Source: JBGSTR01 sp963707135 (GTDB taxonomy: Bacteria > Pseudomonadota > Gammaproteobacteria > Chromatiales > Chromatiaceae). From it: a stretch of 64,000 nucleotides of DNA. Each line of letters opens with the position of its first letter. Position 1 is the stretch's first letter. Below, in pieces: positions 8,075-16,971 of the stretch. The stretch spans positions 62,001 through 126,000 of the forward strand of contig CAVPOY010000024.1 in assembly GCA_963707135.1 (NCBI GenBank). The letters run 5' to 3'. The notes below the pieces were generated by a model. That model was not told the origin of the DNA. It did not search any database and saw only the letters and a program-made list of their open reading frames with translations. The position numbers and the translations under genes were made by a program.

Positions 8075-9351
8075 CGCGAAGCCCGGGCGCTGCCTCCGGA
8101 GGTGCGTCGAATGACCGCCCCCAGGCTCGAGAGCTTCTCTTCGATGTTGTCGTAACCGCGATCCAGATGGTAGATGCGATCCACCAGGGTCTCGCCTTCC
8201 GCGACGAGTCCGGCCAGAACCAGCCCGGCCGAGGCGCGCAGATCCGTCGCCATCACCGGCGCGGCGGTCAGACGCTCGACGCCGCGGCAGATGGCCACGC
8301 TGCCCTCGATGCGTATATCGGCGCCCATACGCTGAAGCTCCAGCACATGCATGAAGCGGTTCTCGAACACCGTCTCGGTCACCGTGCCGACACCCTCGGC
8401 AATGCTGTTCAGGGCGCAGAACTGGGCCTGCATGTCGGTCGGGAAGGCCGGATGCGGCGCCGTATGGATGTCGACGGCCCTGGGCCGCCGGCCGTGCATG
8501 TCTAGCGAGATCCAGTCCGGCCCGGTCTCGACCTCGGCACCCGTCTCCCGGAGCTTCTGCAAGACGGCGTCGAGACACTCGGGCCGCGTCTGACGCACCC
8601 GGACGCGCCCGCCCGTCATGGCCGCGCCGACCAGGAAGGTGCCGGTCTCAATGCGGTCCGGCATGACGGGGTAGCTCGCGCCGCCCAGACGGTCGACGCC
8701 CTGGATATGGATGCGGTCGGTGCCGGCGCCCTCGATCCGGGCGCCCATCGCGACCAGGAACTCGGCCAGGTCCGCGACCTCGGGCTCGCGGGCCGCGTTC
8801 TCGATCAGGGTCTCGCCGTCGGCCAGCACCGCCGCCATCATCAGATTCTCGGTACCGGTCACGCTCACCATGTCCATGACCAGCCGGGCACCGCGCAACC
8901 TTCCCGAACGCGCGCGTATGTACCCCCCCTTAACCGAGACCTCGGCGCCCATGGCACGTAGACCGTCGATGTGCAGATTCACCGGCCTGGCCCCAATCGC
9001 GCAGCCGCCCGGTAACGAGACATCCGCCTGGCCGTAGCGCGCCACCAAGGGGCCGAGCACCAGAATCGAGGCGCGCATGGTCTTGACCAGCTCGTAAGGC
9101 GCCGCGAAGCTGGTCAGCTCGCGCGGCTCGACCCGAACCCTCATGCCGTCCTCGAGCGTCAGACGCGCCCCCATACGGCCCAGCAGCTCCATCGTGGTGG
9201 TGATGTCGCGCAGGTGCGGAATGTTGGACACGGTCACGGGACCGTCGGCGAGCAGGGTTGCCGCGAGGATCGGCAGGGCCGCGTTCTTGGCGCCCGCGGC
9301 GCTCACTTCCCCGGACAGCGGGGCGCCGCCGGTGATCAGTAGTTTGTCCAT
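8071..9351 (-). CDS. murA: UDP-N-acetylglucosamine 1-carboxyvinyltransferase
   Basis: 426 aa, the normal size. It transfers enolpyruvate from PEP to UDP-GlcNAc, the first committed step of peptidoglycan synthesis, in the cytoplasm. The nucleophile that fosfomycin attacks is present as Cys117 in PGGCAIGARPV. The start MDKLLITGG at 9351 matches the family N-terminus; an upstream in-frame Met at 9429 would add 26 unconserved residues. It lies between mlaB and hisG. The ibaG/bolA-like gene that often separates mlaB and murA is absent. Confidence 0.96.
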   Translation of the reverse strand: MDKLLITGGAPLSGEVSAAGAKNAALPILAATLLADGPVTVSNIPHLRDITTTMELLGRMGARLTLEDGMRVRVEPRELTSFAAPYELVKTMRASILVLGPLVARYGQADVSLPGGCAIGARPVNLHIDGLRAMGAEVSVKGGYIRARSGRLRGARLVMDMVSVTGTENLMMAAVLADGETLIENAAREPEVADLAEFLVAMGARIEGAGTDRIHIQGVDRLGGASYPVMPDRIETGTFLVGAAMTGGRVRVRQTRPECLDAVLQKLRETGAEVETGPDWISLDMHGRRPRAVDIHTAPHPAFPTDMQAQFCALNSIAEGVGTVTETVFENRFMHVLELQRMGADIRIEGSVAICRGVERLTAAPVMATDLRASAGLVLAGLVAEGETLVDRIYHLDRGYDNIEEKLSSLGAVIRRTSGGSARASR

Positions 9352-9418
9352 CAGAAGATCGAGCTTCGGCTGGTACGTGAATTCAACGGTCGTACAGCGA
9401 GCCGCGGCCGCGCCGCGG

Positions 9419-9730
9419 CTAGGCGCCATCCGTTGTCACGGGCAACAGGTCCTGGAGGTTGGAAAAGGCCGCGATCCGCGTCAGAGATTCCGGCATGTTG
9501 GCGAACTGAAGACTCGCGCCGCGGGCGCGGGCAATATCGAGCCACTCGACCAACAGGGCGAGCCCGGCGCTATTGGCCGCCTCGACCCCGGAGAGGTCGA
9601 TCCGAAACCGGCCGCCCGTCTGGAACAGGGGTTCTCCCTGGGCTCGCAGCGCGGTCACCGTGCCGAAATCGAGGACGCCGTCCAGGCGCAACCGCCCCTC
9701 GCCGTCGTCGATCAGGCGTGCGCCGCTCAT
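9419..9730 (-). CDS. mlaB: STAS-domain protein MlaB
   Basis: 103 aa, a single STAS domain (about residues 10-95, with DLSGVEAANSAGLALLVEWL). MlaB binds the MlaF ATPase and is required for a stable, active MlaFEDB phospholipid transporter at the inner membrane. The start overlaps the mlaC stop by 4 nt. It is the last gene of mlaF-E-D-C-B and is 67 nt from murA. Confidence 0.88.
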   Translation of the reverse strand: MSGARLIDDGEGRLRLDGVLDFGTVTALRAQGEPLFQTGGRFRIDLSGVEAANSAGLALLVEWLDIARARGASLQFANMPESLTRIAAFSNLQDLLPVTTDGA

Positions 9731-10344
9731 CCCTGGCCTTTCGAGTTCATGTCACCGAGCTTCGCGATAAGTCCGTCGATGCCGCCCTTTCTCACCTCCG
9801 CCGCGAAGCTGCTGCGGTAATTGCCTACCAGGCTCGCGTTGTCGATCACGACATCGTAGACCTTCCAGCGGCCGCTGTTGTTGTACAGACGGTAGTCCAC
9901 CGGGACCGGCGGCCCGCCTGAATCCTGCACCTCGGTCGAAACCGTCACCGTAGAATCGCGGCTGCCGGGCCGGACCGGCAGGTAGCGGATCTCCTGGCCC
10001 GAGTAGTTCAGCAGGGAGCGGGCGTAGGTGCGGATCAGCACCTGTTTGAACGCGTCGACGAGTGCCTTCTGCTGGCTCGGGGAGGCCTGGCGCCAGTACT
10101 GGCCCACGGCACCCTGGGTGATGCGCTCAAAATCGAAATGGGGCGCCACGATGCCGTCCACCATACCGTAGATCAGCGACGGGTTGCGGTCGACCTCGGC
10201 CCGGCGGGCCTGCAGCGTGCTTAGCATACGCTCCGAGGTGCGTTTCACCAGCTCGGTGGCCTCGTCCTGCGCCGCGTACAGGTTGCCGCCCCAACACGCG
10301 ACGGCCCAAGCCGTCAGCAGAATAAAAATCCGTCTCGACATCAC
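9727..10344 (-). CDS. mlaC: Periplasmic phospholipid shuttle MlaC
   Basis: 205 aa with a signal peptide (residues 1 to about 24, hydrophobic core IFILLTAWAVACWGG). The mature part is a tol_Ttg2/MlaC domain. It carries phospholipid through the periplasm between the outer-membrane MlaA complex and MlaFEDB. Landmarks: PHFDFERITQGAVGQYWRQA, KVYDVVIDNASLVGNYRSSF. It overlaps mlaD by 4 nt and mlaB by 4 nt. MlaA is not in the window. Confidence 0.94.
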   Translation of the reverse strand: MMSRRIFILLTAWAVACWGGNLYAAQDEATELVKRTSERMLSTLQARRAEVDRNPSLIYGMVDGIVAPHFDFERITQGAVGQYWRQASPSQQKALVDAFKQVLIRTYARSLLNYSGQEIRYLPVRPGSRDSTVTVSTEVQDSGGPPVPVDYRLYNNSGRWKVYDVVIDNASLVGNYRSSFAAEVRKGGIDGLIAKLGDMNSKGQG

Positions 10345-10826
10345 TTGCCTCCCTCCTCCGCCTTGCTAAAGAGAAACTGCCCGATCATCTGCTCCAGGAC
10401 CAGCGCCGACTGGGTGTGGGCGATCTCGTCGCCATCGACCAGAAACTCCAGGCTACCCCCGGGCTCCAGCCCGATGTACTGCTCGCCAAGCAGGCCCGCG
10501 GTGAACACGTTCGCGAAGGTGTCATCCGGGATGGTATCGACACCGGCGTCGATTCGCATCGTCACCGCTGCCTCGTAGGTGCCCTTATCAAACTGGATAC
10601 CCTCGACGCGCCCAACGCGCACGCCGGCCATCGTGACCGGAGCGCGCACCTTCAAGCTGCCCACGTTGGCAAAGCGCGCGGTCAGACGGTACCCGTCACC
10701 GTTCGGGCTCGCGCTGAGATTGCTGACCTTCATGGCCAGAAAGAACAGCGCGACCAAGCCGGCCGCCATGAAGGCGCCGACGACGATCTCTATGCTGCGT
10801 TGTTTCCACAAGGCATCAGTCTCCAA
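10341..10826 (-). CDS. mlaD: MCE-domain lipid transport protein MlaD
   Basis: 161 aa with one N-terminal membrane anchor (about 12-32, VVGAFMAAGLVALFFLAMKV) and one MCE domain (about 40-120, with KVRAPVTMAGVRVGRV and GLLGEQYIGLEPGG). MlaD forms the periplasmic hexameric ring through which lipid passes. It starts inside the last codons of mlaE and overlaps mlaC, fitting one polycistron. Confidence 0.95.
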   Translation of the reverse strand: METDALWKQRSIEIVVGAFMAAGLVALFFLAMKVSNLSASPNGDGYRLTARFANVGSLKVRAPVTMAGVRVGRVEGIQFDKGTYEAAVTMRIDAGVDTIPDDTFANVFTAGLLGEQYIGLEPGGSLEFLVDGDEIAHTQSALVLEQMIGQFLFSKAEEGGK

Positions 10827-11598
10827 ACATAAGCGCCGTCAGCACAAAATCCAGCCCGAGCACCGCCAGCGCGGAATGCACGACGGCCCGCGTGGTCGCG
10901 CGGCTCACGCCCTCGGAAGTCGGAACGGCATCATGGCCCTCAAACAGGGCGATCCAGGTTACGACGACACCGAAGACCGCGCTCTTGATGACGCCGTTGA
11001 CGACGTCTTCCCTGAAATCGACCTTCGACTGCATCTGGCTCCAAAAGGCACCGTCGTCAACCCCGAGCAGGCCGACGCCGACGAAATAGCCGCCGATCGC
11101 CCCCACCGCGCTGAACATGGCCGCCAGCAACGGCATCGCGATGACCCCGCCGAAAAACCGGGGCGTCAGGATACGCCGAACCGGGTCCACGGCCATCATC
11201 TCCAGACCGGACAGCTGCTCGGTTGCCTTCATCAGGCCGATTTCGGCCGTCAGCGCAGACCCCGCGCGACCCGCGACGAGCAGGGCCGTCACCACCGGAC
11301 CCAGCTCGCGCACCAGCGACGCGGCAACCATTACGCCGAGGCTCTCCTCGGCCCCGAATTGGGAGAGGACATAGTAGCCCTGAAGCCCAAGTACCATGCC
11401 GACGAACAGCCCGGACACGGCGACGATGAGCACCGACAGGACGCCAACGTTGTGGATCTGAGCGATCAGCAGTCGGGGGCGTCTCAGGACCTCGCCGACA
11501 CCGGCGAGGATACCGGCCAGCAGCAGGTGCGCACGCCCCAGCCGTTCCAGCGCCGCGATGCCGGCGCGGCCGAGTCCGGCGAGACCCTCGAGCCACAT
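10816..11598 (-). CDS. mlaE: Permease MlaE
   Basis: 260 aa with about five or six hydrophobic segments, the inner-membrane permease of the Mla phospholipid transporter. Family signatures seen: VRELGPVVTALLVAGRAGSA, EQLSGLEMMAVDPVRRILTPR and a C-terminal hydrophobic pair. The start ATG directly abuts the mlaF stop. Confidence 0.95.
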   Translation of the reverse strand: MWLEGLAGLGRAGIAALERLGRAHLLLAGILAGVGEVLRRPRLLIAQIHNVGVLSVLIVAVSGLFVGMVLGLQGYYVLSQFGAEESLGVMVAASLVRELGPVVTALLVAGRAGSALTAEIGLMKATEQLSGLEMMAVDPVRRILTPRFFGGVIAMPLLAAMFSAVGAIGGYFVGVGLLGVDDGAFWSQMQSKVDFREDVVNGVIKSAVFGVVVTWIALFEGHDAVPTSEGVSRATTRAVVHSALAVLGLDFVLTALMFGD

Positions 11599-12516
11599 TC
11601 AGGCAGCGCTCCTGGTGAATAGGTCCCCCTCGAGAGGCGGCGCCGGGTAGTGGAAATGGACGGGGCCATCCGGTAGGCCGTCCATAAACTGGCGCACCCA
11701 GAGCGATCGATCGCCGGCAATCTCCTCCGGCGTACCACTGGCCACGACCTTGCCGTTGGAGATCACGTAGATGAAATCGGCTATTCCCGCGGTCTCCCGA
11801 ACGTCGTGCGAGACCACGACGCTGGTCATCCGGCTGGCGTCGTTTAGCTGTCGGATCAGGGTGACCAGGACCCCCATCGATATCGGGTCCTGCCCGGTAA
11901 ACGGCTCATCGTACAGAATCATCATCGGGTCCAGCGCAATCGCCCGCGCCAGGGCGACCCGCCTGGCCATGCCGCCAGAGAGCGCGCTCGGCATCAGGTC
12001 CCGGGCGCCGCGCAGGCCGACCGCCTCCAGCTTCAGCAGCACGAGCTTGCGGATCAGCGACGGACCCAGATCCGTGTGCTCCCGCAACGGGTAGGCGACA
12101 TTCTCGAACACGCTGAGGTCGGTCAGCAGCGCGCCGCTCTGAAACAACATGCCCATGCGGCGGCGCAGGCGATAGAGCGCGGCCTTGCCCAGCCCATGCA
12201 CCGCCTCGCCGTCCACCTCGATGCGGCCGGAATCAGGACGCAGCTGGCCACTGATCAGCTTCAGCAGGGTGGTCTTTCCGGTGCCGCTCGGCCCCATTAC
12301 CGCAGTGACCGATCCCCGGGCGACGTCAAGATCGACGCCGTCGAAGACGACCCGCGAGCCGTGCGAGAAGTGAAGGCCCCTGATCCTGACCAGACAGTCT
12401 CCCCGATCCGCCGGCCGCGCGGTCTGCCGCGTTTCCGCAGGCTGGGCCGGCACGGGCGACCGCGGGGGAGTCGAGCGGTCGACCGCTCTGGCTGTCTGGT
12501 GGCGTCGCCGTGCCAT
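11599..12516 (-). CDS. mlaF: ATPase MlaF
   Basis: 305 aa, an ABC ATPase powering MlaE. Walker A GPSGTGKTT, signature LSGGMARRVALARA, Walker B MILYDEPFTGQDP and switch His in VVSHD are all present. The chosen ATG (12516) has GAGAGG 6 nt upstream; a longer reading to 12585 has none. About 45 residues rich in Pro, Arg and Thr precede the first beta strand, so the protein is some 35 residues longer than typical MlaF; this tail may be unstructured or the true start may be lower. Confidence 0.94.
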   Translation of the reverse strand: MARRRHQTARAVDRSTPPRSPVPAQPAETRQTARPADRGDCLVRIRGLHFSHGSRVVFDGVDLDVARGSVTAVMGPSGTGKTTLLKLISGQLRPDSGRIEVDGEAVHGLGKAALYRLRRRMGMLFQSGALLTDLSVFENVAYPLREHTDLGPSLIRKLVLLKLEAVGLRGARDLMPSALSGGMARRVALARAIALDPMMILYDEPFTGQDPISMGVLVTLIRQLNDASRMTSVVVSHDVRETAGIADFIYVISNGKVVASGTPEEIAGDRSLWVRQFMDGLPDGPVHFHYPAPPLEGDLFTRSAA

Positions 12517-12586
12517 TGGGACCTCTCGCCTCGGAGTAGCGCCGCCGAGCAAAAGCTGCAATTGTCGCGTCGCCCACGGAAGCACG

Positions 12587-13150
12587 TCAAGCGAAGCCGA
12601 TCAGCCGGACCAGCAGCTGCCACTGCTCGAGCGCCTCGAAACCCGCTCGACCGGTCAATGCCAACACGGGTGCCCCGCCCGCATCGGTGGCGACCTGCTC
12701 AAGCCAGGCACGCGCCGCGCGAAGGTCGCCGATAAGACCTTCCCGCACCTCGATCGCCAGTCCACGGCCGTCTTTGGAGACGATTCCCGCCCCCGGGAGG
12801 ACCCGCCGGAAGTGTGCGATGCCGGACCCGGCGAAGCGCCTCAGGCTGTTTTCATCGCCGACCAGCCCCCCGAGACGCTCGCCGAGCTTCTGGCCGGCTG
12901 TCGCGAGGTCCGGCCGCCCCGGGACCTCGCCCGTGAGGTCGAGATAGAAGCGAAAATGGCTCGGCGTCTCGTCAGCCCAGGTGCTGAAAACGCTGGGCGC
13001 GGCGCGCAACCATAGGTCGCCGGGTACCAGGACCCCGGGGAACTGGGTCGCGAAATAAGCGAGTCGCCAGTCCTCCGGAAGGTCGTCCGGGTAGAAGGTG
13101 TCCGGGGCAACGGGACTCCATCCGGACGGAACGGGCGTGATGCGGGTCAT
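12587..13150 (-). CDS. Unknown protein, N-terminus resembling the DUF72 (YecE) family
   Basis: 187 aa, soluble, no signal peptide or membrane segment. I do not recognise it with certainty. Residues about 15-33 (DTFYPDDLPEDWRLAYFA) look like the start of DUF72/YecE proteins, but the rest (FRFYLDLTGEVPGRPDL, REGLIGDLRAARAWLEQV) is divergent and shorter than that family's usual 240-290 aa. It lies 70 nt upstream of mlaF on the same strand and diverges from kdsD, so it may be read with mla. A role in envelope homeostasis would be guesswork. Confidence 0.7.
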   Translation of the reverse strand: MTRITPVPSGWSPVAPDTFYPDDLPEDWRLAYFATQFPGVLVPGDLWLRAAPSVFSTWADETPSHFRFYLDLTGEVPGRPDLATAGQKLGERLGGLVGDENSLRRFAGSGIAHFRRVLPGAGIVSKDGRGLAIEVREGLIGDLRAARAWLEQVATDAGGAPVLALTGRAGFEALEQWQLLVRLIGFA

Positions 13151-13315
13151 CAGGTTTCCCCGGTGTTAATCGGCCTGCCGCTTGGTGTATTTTTGCAGAA
13201 CCGTCACAACCCGGGTCTCCCGACGAGCTCAATCGCCGATTCCGCTTGCCCCTTGTCCCCTCCCCGCCGGGAGCGGGCGACCGGCGGGCGCGTTCGGCGC
13301 GAATTTTCGCCAAGC

Positions 13316-14335
13316 ATGACAGAACCAAGAAGACTCGGGGGCCAGCAGGCCGAATTGGCCAACGGCGAGGCGGACAAGATCAGATCCCTGGGTCGCGCCG
13401 TGGTCGAGACAGAGACCGCCGCCGTCGCGGCGCTCGCCGCGCGCGTCGACGATGCGTTCGTCGAGGCCTGCCGTTACATGCTGGCCTGTGAGGGCCGGAT
13501 CGTGGTCCTCGGCATGGGCAAGTCCGGCCACATCGGCGGCAAGATAGCCGCGACCCTGGCCAGTACCGGAAGCCCGGCGTTCTTCGTGCACCCCGGCGAG
13601 GCGAGTCACGGCGACCTGGGCATGATCACGCCGCGAGACGTGGTGCTGGCGCTGTCGAACTCCGGCGAGACCGAGGAGCTGCTGACGATACTCCCGCTGC
13701 TGAAGCGACTCGGCGTGCCGATGGTCTCGATGACCGGCAGGCCCGGCTCGACCCTGGCGCGCGAGGCCGACGTGAACATCGATGTCAGCGTCGCGAGCGA
13801 GGCCTGCCCGCTGGGGCTCGCGCCGACTTCGAGCACGACCGCGGCCCTGGTGATGGGGGACGCGCTGGCAATCGCGCTGCTGGAGAGCCGCGGCTTCACC
13901 GCCGAGGACTTCGCGCGGTCACACCCGGCGGGCTCCCTGGGGCGACGGCTGCTCCTTCATGTCGGGGACGTGATGCACCGGGGCAACGAGGTACCCCGGG
14001 TGCCGCTGGGCACCCCGCTGCTCGCGACCCTAGACGAGATGTCGCACAAGGGCCTGGGCATGAGCGCCGTCCTGGCCGAGGACGGAACCCTGGCCGGGAT
14101 CTTCACCGACGGCGACCTGCGGCGCGCCCTGGACCGGGGCATCGACGCTCATCACACCCTGATCGATCAGGTCATGACCGCCGGGTGCGTGACCGTCGGC
14201 GAGGATATCCTGGCCGCCGAGGCGCTGCGGCTAATGGAGGCGCGGTCGATCAACGGCCTGCTGGTGGTCGATTCCCTGCGGCGCCCGATCGGCGCCCTGA
14301 ACATGCATGATCTGCTGCGAGCGGGCGTCGTCTGA
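13316..14335 (+). CDS. kdsD: Arabinose 5-phosphate isomerase
   Basis: 339 aa. It isomerises ribulose 5-phosphate to arabinose 5-phosphate, the precursor of Kdo for LPS. An N-terminal SIS domain (about 45-175, VLGMGKSGHIGGKIAATLAS and SNSGETEELL) is followed by two CBS motifs (about 210-335, GDVMHRG, VLAEDGTLAGIFTDGDLRRAL). Start MTEPRRLGG at 13316 is chosen on length; the Shine-Dalgarno is weak and an in-frame reading back to 13163 runs through the divergent promoter region. It heads the kdsD-kdsC-lptCAB-rpoN run. Confidence 0.93.
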   Translation: MTEPRRLGGQQAELANGEADKIRSLGRAVVETETAAVAALAARVDDAFVEACRYMLACEGRIVVLGMGKSGHIGGKIAATLASTGSPAFFVHPGEASHGDLGMITPRDVVLALSNSGETEELLTILPLLKRLGVPMVSMTGRPGSTLAREADVNIDVSVASEACPLGLAPTSSTTAALVMGDALAIALLESRGFTAEDFARSHPAGSLGRRLLLHVGDVMHRGNEVPRVPLGTPLLATLDEMSHKGLGMSAVLAEDGTLAGIFTDGDLRRALDRGIDAHHTLIDQVMTAGCVTVGEDILAAEALRLMEARSINGLLVVDSLRRPIGALNMHDLLRAGVV

Positions 14336-14439
14336 GACTCGGACCGGGAATTGCGCGGGGGCAGAACGATCATTGTTGAACCGCACTCGCCGGCATCCAA
14401 TGGTCGACGAGTCCTTGACTTTGAGGGAGGCGAAGGACA

Positions 14440-14961
14440 ATGCAGGACATCCTGGAGCGCGCCGCGCGAACCCGTTTGGTCATATTCGACGTCGACGGGG
14501 TGCTGACGGACGGCAGCCTGTTCCTCGGCGACGACGGACAGGAGTACAAGGCGTTCAACTCCCGGGACGGCCACGGTATGGTCATGCTCCAGCATACGGG
14601 GGTTCGCCTGGCCGTTATCACCGGGCGGACCTCCGAGGTAGTGCGGATCCGTATGGACAGCCTAGGCGTCGAGCACGTCTTCCAGGGGTACCGCGACAAG
14701 CTTCCGGCCTACGAGGAGCTGAAGCGGAACCTCTCGGTGGACGACGACCTGATCGCCTACGTCGGTGACGACGTGGTCGACCTGCCGATCATGCGGCAGG
14801 TGGGTCTGGCGATCGCCGTTGGCGACGCCCACCCGTTGGTACGGCAGCACGCGCACTGGTGCACCAGCGCGATCGGCGGGCGGGGGGCCGCGCGCGAGGT
14901 CTGCGAGCTCATCATGGAGGCCCAGGGCAACCTGGACCGGATGACATCGCGATACCTGTGA
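14440..14961 (+). CDS. kdsC: 3-deoxy-D-manno-octulosonate 8-phosphate phosphatase
   Basis: 173 aa, a capless HAD phosphatase that releases Kdo from Kdo 8-phosphate. The nucleophile Asp lies in VIFDVDGVLTDGSL (about 19-30); AVITGRTSEV and AYVGDDVVDLPIM give motifs II-IV. GGGAGG lies about 12 nt before ATG. The genes are separated from kdsD by 104 nt and from lptC by 25 nt. Confidence 0.95.
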   Translation: MQDILERAARTRLVIFDVDGVLTDGSLFLGDDGQEYKAFNSRDGHGMVMLQHTGVRLAVITGRTSEVVRIRMDSLGVEHVFQGYRDKLPAYEELKRNLSVDDDLIAYVGDDVVDLPIMRQVGLAIAVGDAHPLVRQHAHWCTSAIGGRGAAREVCELIMEAQGNLDRMTSRYL

Positions 14962-14986
14962 GCCACGACGAGCGCTGGATTCCCCG

Positions 14987-15565
14987 GTGTGGTCCAAGAC
15001 ACAGACCCTGCTCGCGGTGCTGCTCGCCGGGATCGGGCTGGCCGCCTGGTGGCAGTTGCGCCCGGAGCCGGGGGAAGGTCCGCCCCCGGTGCCGCGCGAG
15101 CGCTCACCCGACTATGTGGTCACCGATTTCCGCGCCGTCGAGATGGACGAGAAGGGTAAGCCGAGTCGCCAGCTGGTCGCCGCGAAGCTGGTCCAATACG
15201 TTGCCGAGGACCGCTCGGAGCTCGAGCGGCCCCGCCTAAGCCTTTACCAGCCGGAGGGGCCGCCCTGGCAGGCCCGTGCCAAGCGCGGCCTGCTGCTCAA
15301 AGACGGAGAGGAGGTTCGCTTGTTCGACGACGTGCATATCGACCGCGCCGCGGACACCCGCCAGCGGGCAATGCATCTGGAGACCCAGATGCTCACCATC
15401 TGGCCGAAGGCGGAATACGCCGAGACGGACCGCCCGGTCCGGATCAGCAGCGACAGCGACTGGCTGACGGCCACGGGCATGGAGCTCTGGTACGCCGATC
15501 CGGCACATGCCAGGTTCAAGGGTCGGGCCAAGGGGCTGGTCGTGCCGGCCGAGGAACGCCCATGA
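14987..15565 (+). CDS. lptC: LPS export protein LptC
   Basis: 192 aa, GTG start. One N-terminal membrane anchor (about 6-24, TLLAVLLAGIGLAAWWQL) precedes a periplasmic beta-jellyroll (LptC/OstA-like, DYVVTDFRAVEMDEKG, LTATGMELWYADP). LptC docks LPS from LptBFG onto the periplasmic LptA bridge. Its end overlaps lptA by 4 nt. Sequence identity in this family is low; position between kdsC and lptA is strong support. Confidence 0.92.
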   Translation: MWSKTQTLLAVLLAGIGLAAWWQLRPEPGEGPPPVPRERSPDYVVTDFRAVEMDEKGKPSRQLVAAKLVQYVAEDRSELERPRLSLYQPEGPPWQARAKRGLLLKDGEEVRLFDDVHIDRAADTRQRAMHLETQMLTIWPKAEYAETDRPVRISSDSDWLTATGMELWYADPAHARFKGRAKGLVVPAEERP

Positions 15566-16089
15566 GCCCACACCCAACGGATCGACAGGCGGCTCGGAAT
15601 AGGATTCGCGCCGTGGCGCTGCCCCTCGGGGTGGCCTTGGCGCTTATCTGCGCCCCCGCCTCCGCCCTCAAGGACGACGAGAAGCAACCGCTGCAGATCG
15701 AGGCCGACGACGTCGCGTTGGACGAGGCGAAGAGCACCAGCGTCTATATCGGTAACGTCCAGGTGGACCAAGGCAGCATGCGTCTGCTCGCCCGGCATGT
15801 GACAGTCTATCACCGCGAGGACCGCCGCCCGCGCTATGTCATCGCGCTCGGCGAACCGGCCAAATTCAAGCAGCTTCTCGACAATGACGAGGGCGAGGTC
15901 CAGGCGTTTGCCAAGCGTATCGAGTACGACGCCGAAAAGGATGAGCTCACCCTGATCGACGATGCACTCGTAATTCAGGGCGCAGACCGGATCAGCAGTG
16001 AACGAATTGTCTATGACCGAGCCCAGGCGCGAGTCAGGGCCGGCGGCTCGGGGCGGGTCAAGATCACGATCACGCCGGAGAGCCAGTGA
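15562..16089 (+). CDS. lptA: LPS transport periplasmic protein LptA
   Basis: 175 aa with an N-terminal signal peptide (hydrophobic core AVALPLGVALALICAPASA ending about residue 36) and an OstA domain (about 42-160, QIEADDVALDEAKSTSVYIG, RHVTVYHR). LptA polymerises into the bridge that carries LPS across the periplasm. It overlaps lptC and lptB by 4 nt each. Confidence 0.94.
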   Translation: MSPHPTDRQAARNRIRAVALPLGVALALICAPASALKDDEKQPLQIEADDVALDEAKSTSVYIGNVQVDQGSMRLLARHVTVYHREDRRPRYVIALGEPAKFKQLLDNDEGEVQAFAKRIEYDAEKDELTLIDDALVIQGADRISSERIVYDRAQARVRAGGSGRVKITITPESQ

Positions 16090-16811
16090 CGACCCTGCGG
16101 GCCGAGCACCTGAAAAAGAGCTATCGCGGCCGCAAGGTGCTCCAGGGGGTCAGTGTCGAGGTCGGCGCCGGCGAGGTGGTCGGACTCCTGGGCCCGAACG
16201 GCGCCGGGAAGACGACCTGCTTCTATCTGATCGTCGGACTGATCCCGGCCGACCAGGGGCGCATCGAGCTTCGCGGACGCGACATCACCCTGATGCCGAT
16301 GCACGCCCGCGCCCGTGCCGGGTTGAGCTATCTGGCCCAGGAGCCGTCGGTCTTCCGCAAGCTCACCGCCCGCGACAATATCCTCGCCATCCTCGAGACC
16401 CGGCGTGATCTCAAGCGCCAGGAGCGGCACGCCCGCTGCGACCAGTTACTCGAGGAGCTCGGCATTGCCCATGTTGGAGGCTCATTGGCGCTCAGCCTCT
16501 CGGGCGGCGAGCGGCGCCGGCTGGAGATCGCCCGGGCGTTGGCGGTCGACCCGATGGTGATGCTTCTCGACGAGCCCTTCGCCGGGGTCGACCCGATCGC
16601 CGTCGGCGACATCAAGGGCATCGTGTCGCACCTTCGCGACCGAAAAATCGGTGTCCTGATCACCGACCACAATGTCCGCGAGACACTGGATATCTGCGAT
16701 CGCGGGTACATCATCAGCGAGGGTACGGTCATCGCGTCCGGGGACCCGGCTACCCTGCTCGCCAACAAGCAGGTGCGCGACGTCTACCTGGGCGCGGACT
16801 TTTCGATGTGA
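16086..16811 (+). CDS. lptB: LPS export ATPase LptB
   Basis: 241 aa. The cytoplasmic ABC ATPase that drives LPS extraction by LptFG. Walker A GPNGAGKTTCFYLIVG, signature LSGGERRRLEIARAL, Walker B VMLLDEPFAGVDP, switch TDHNV and the family C-terminus (VRDVYLGADFSM) are clear. It is the last gene before rpoN, 160 nt away. Confidence 0.97.
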   Translation: MTTLRAEHLKKSYRGRKVLQGVSVEVGAGEVVGLLGPNGAGKTTCFYLIVGLIPADQGRIELRGRDITLMPMHARARAGLSYLAQEPSVFRKLTARDNILAILETRRDLKRQERHARCDQLLEELGIAHVGGSLALSLSGGERRRLEIARALAVDPMVMLLDEPFAGVDPIAVGDIKGIVSHLRDRKIGVLITDHNVRETLDICDRGYIISEGTVIASGDPATLLANKQVRDVYLGADFSM

Positions 16812-16971
16812 GCGGTCGAGTCGCCACCCCGTCCTTTCCGACCCGCCGAGGACGCGGGGTGTCACAGTCTCGGTTTACGGCGCCTCGACCGGGCTACAAT
16901 GCGGTAGAATCCAATCAGGTACCAAACTTGCCTTCGCCTCCATCGCATCCCCACCGGCGTCCGCGCGATCC

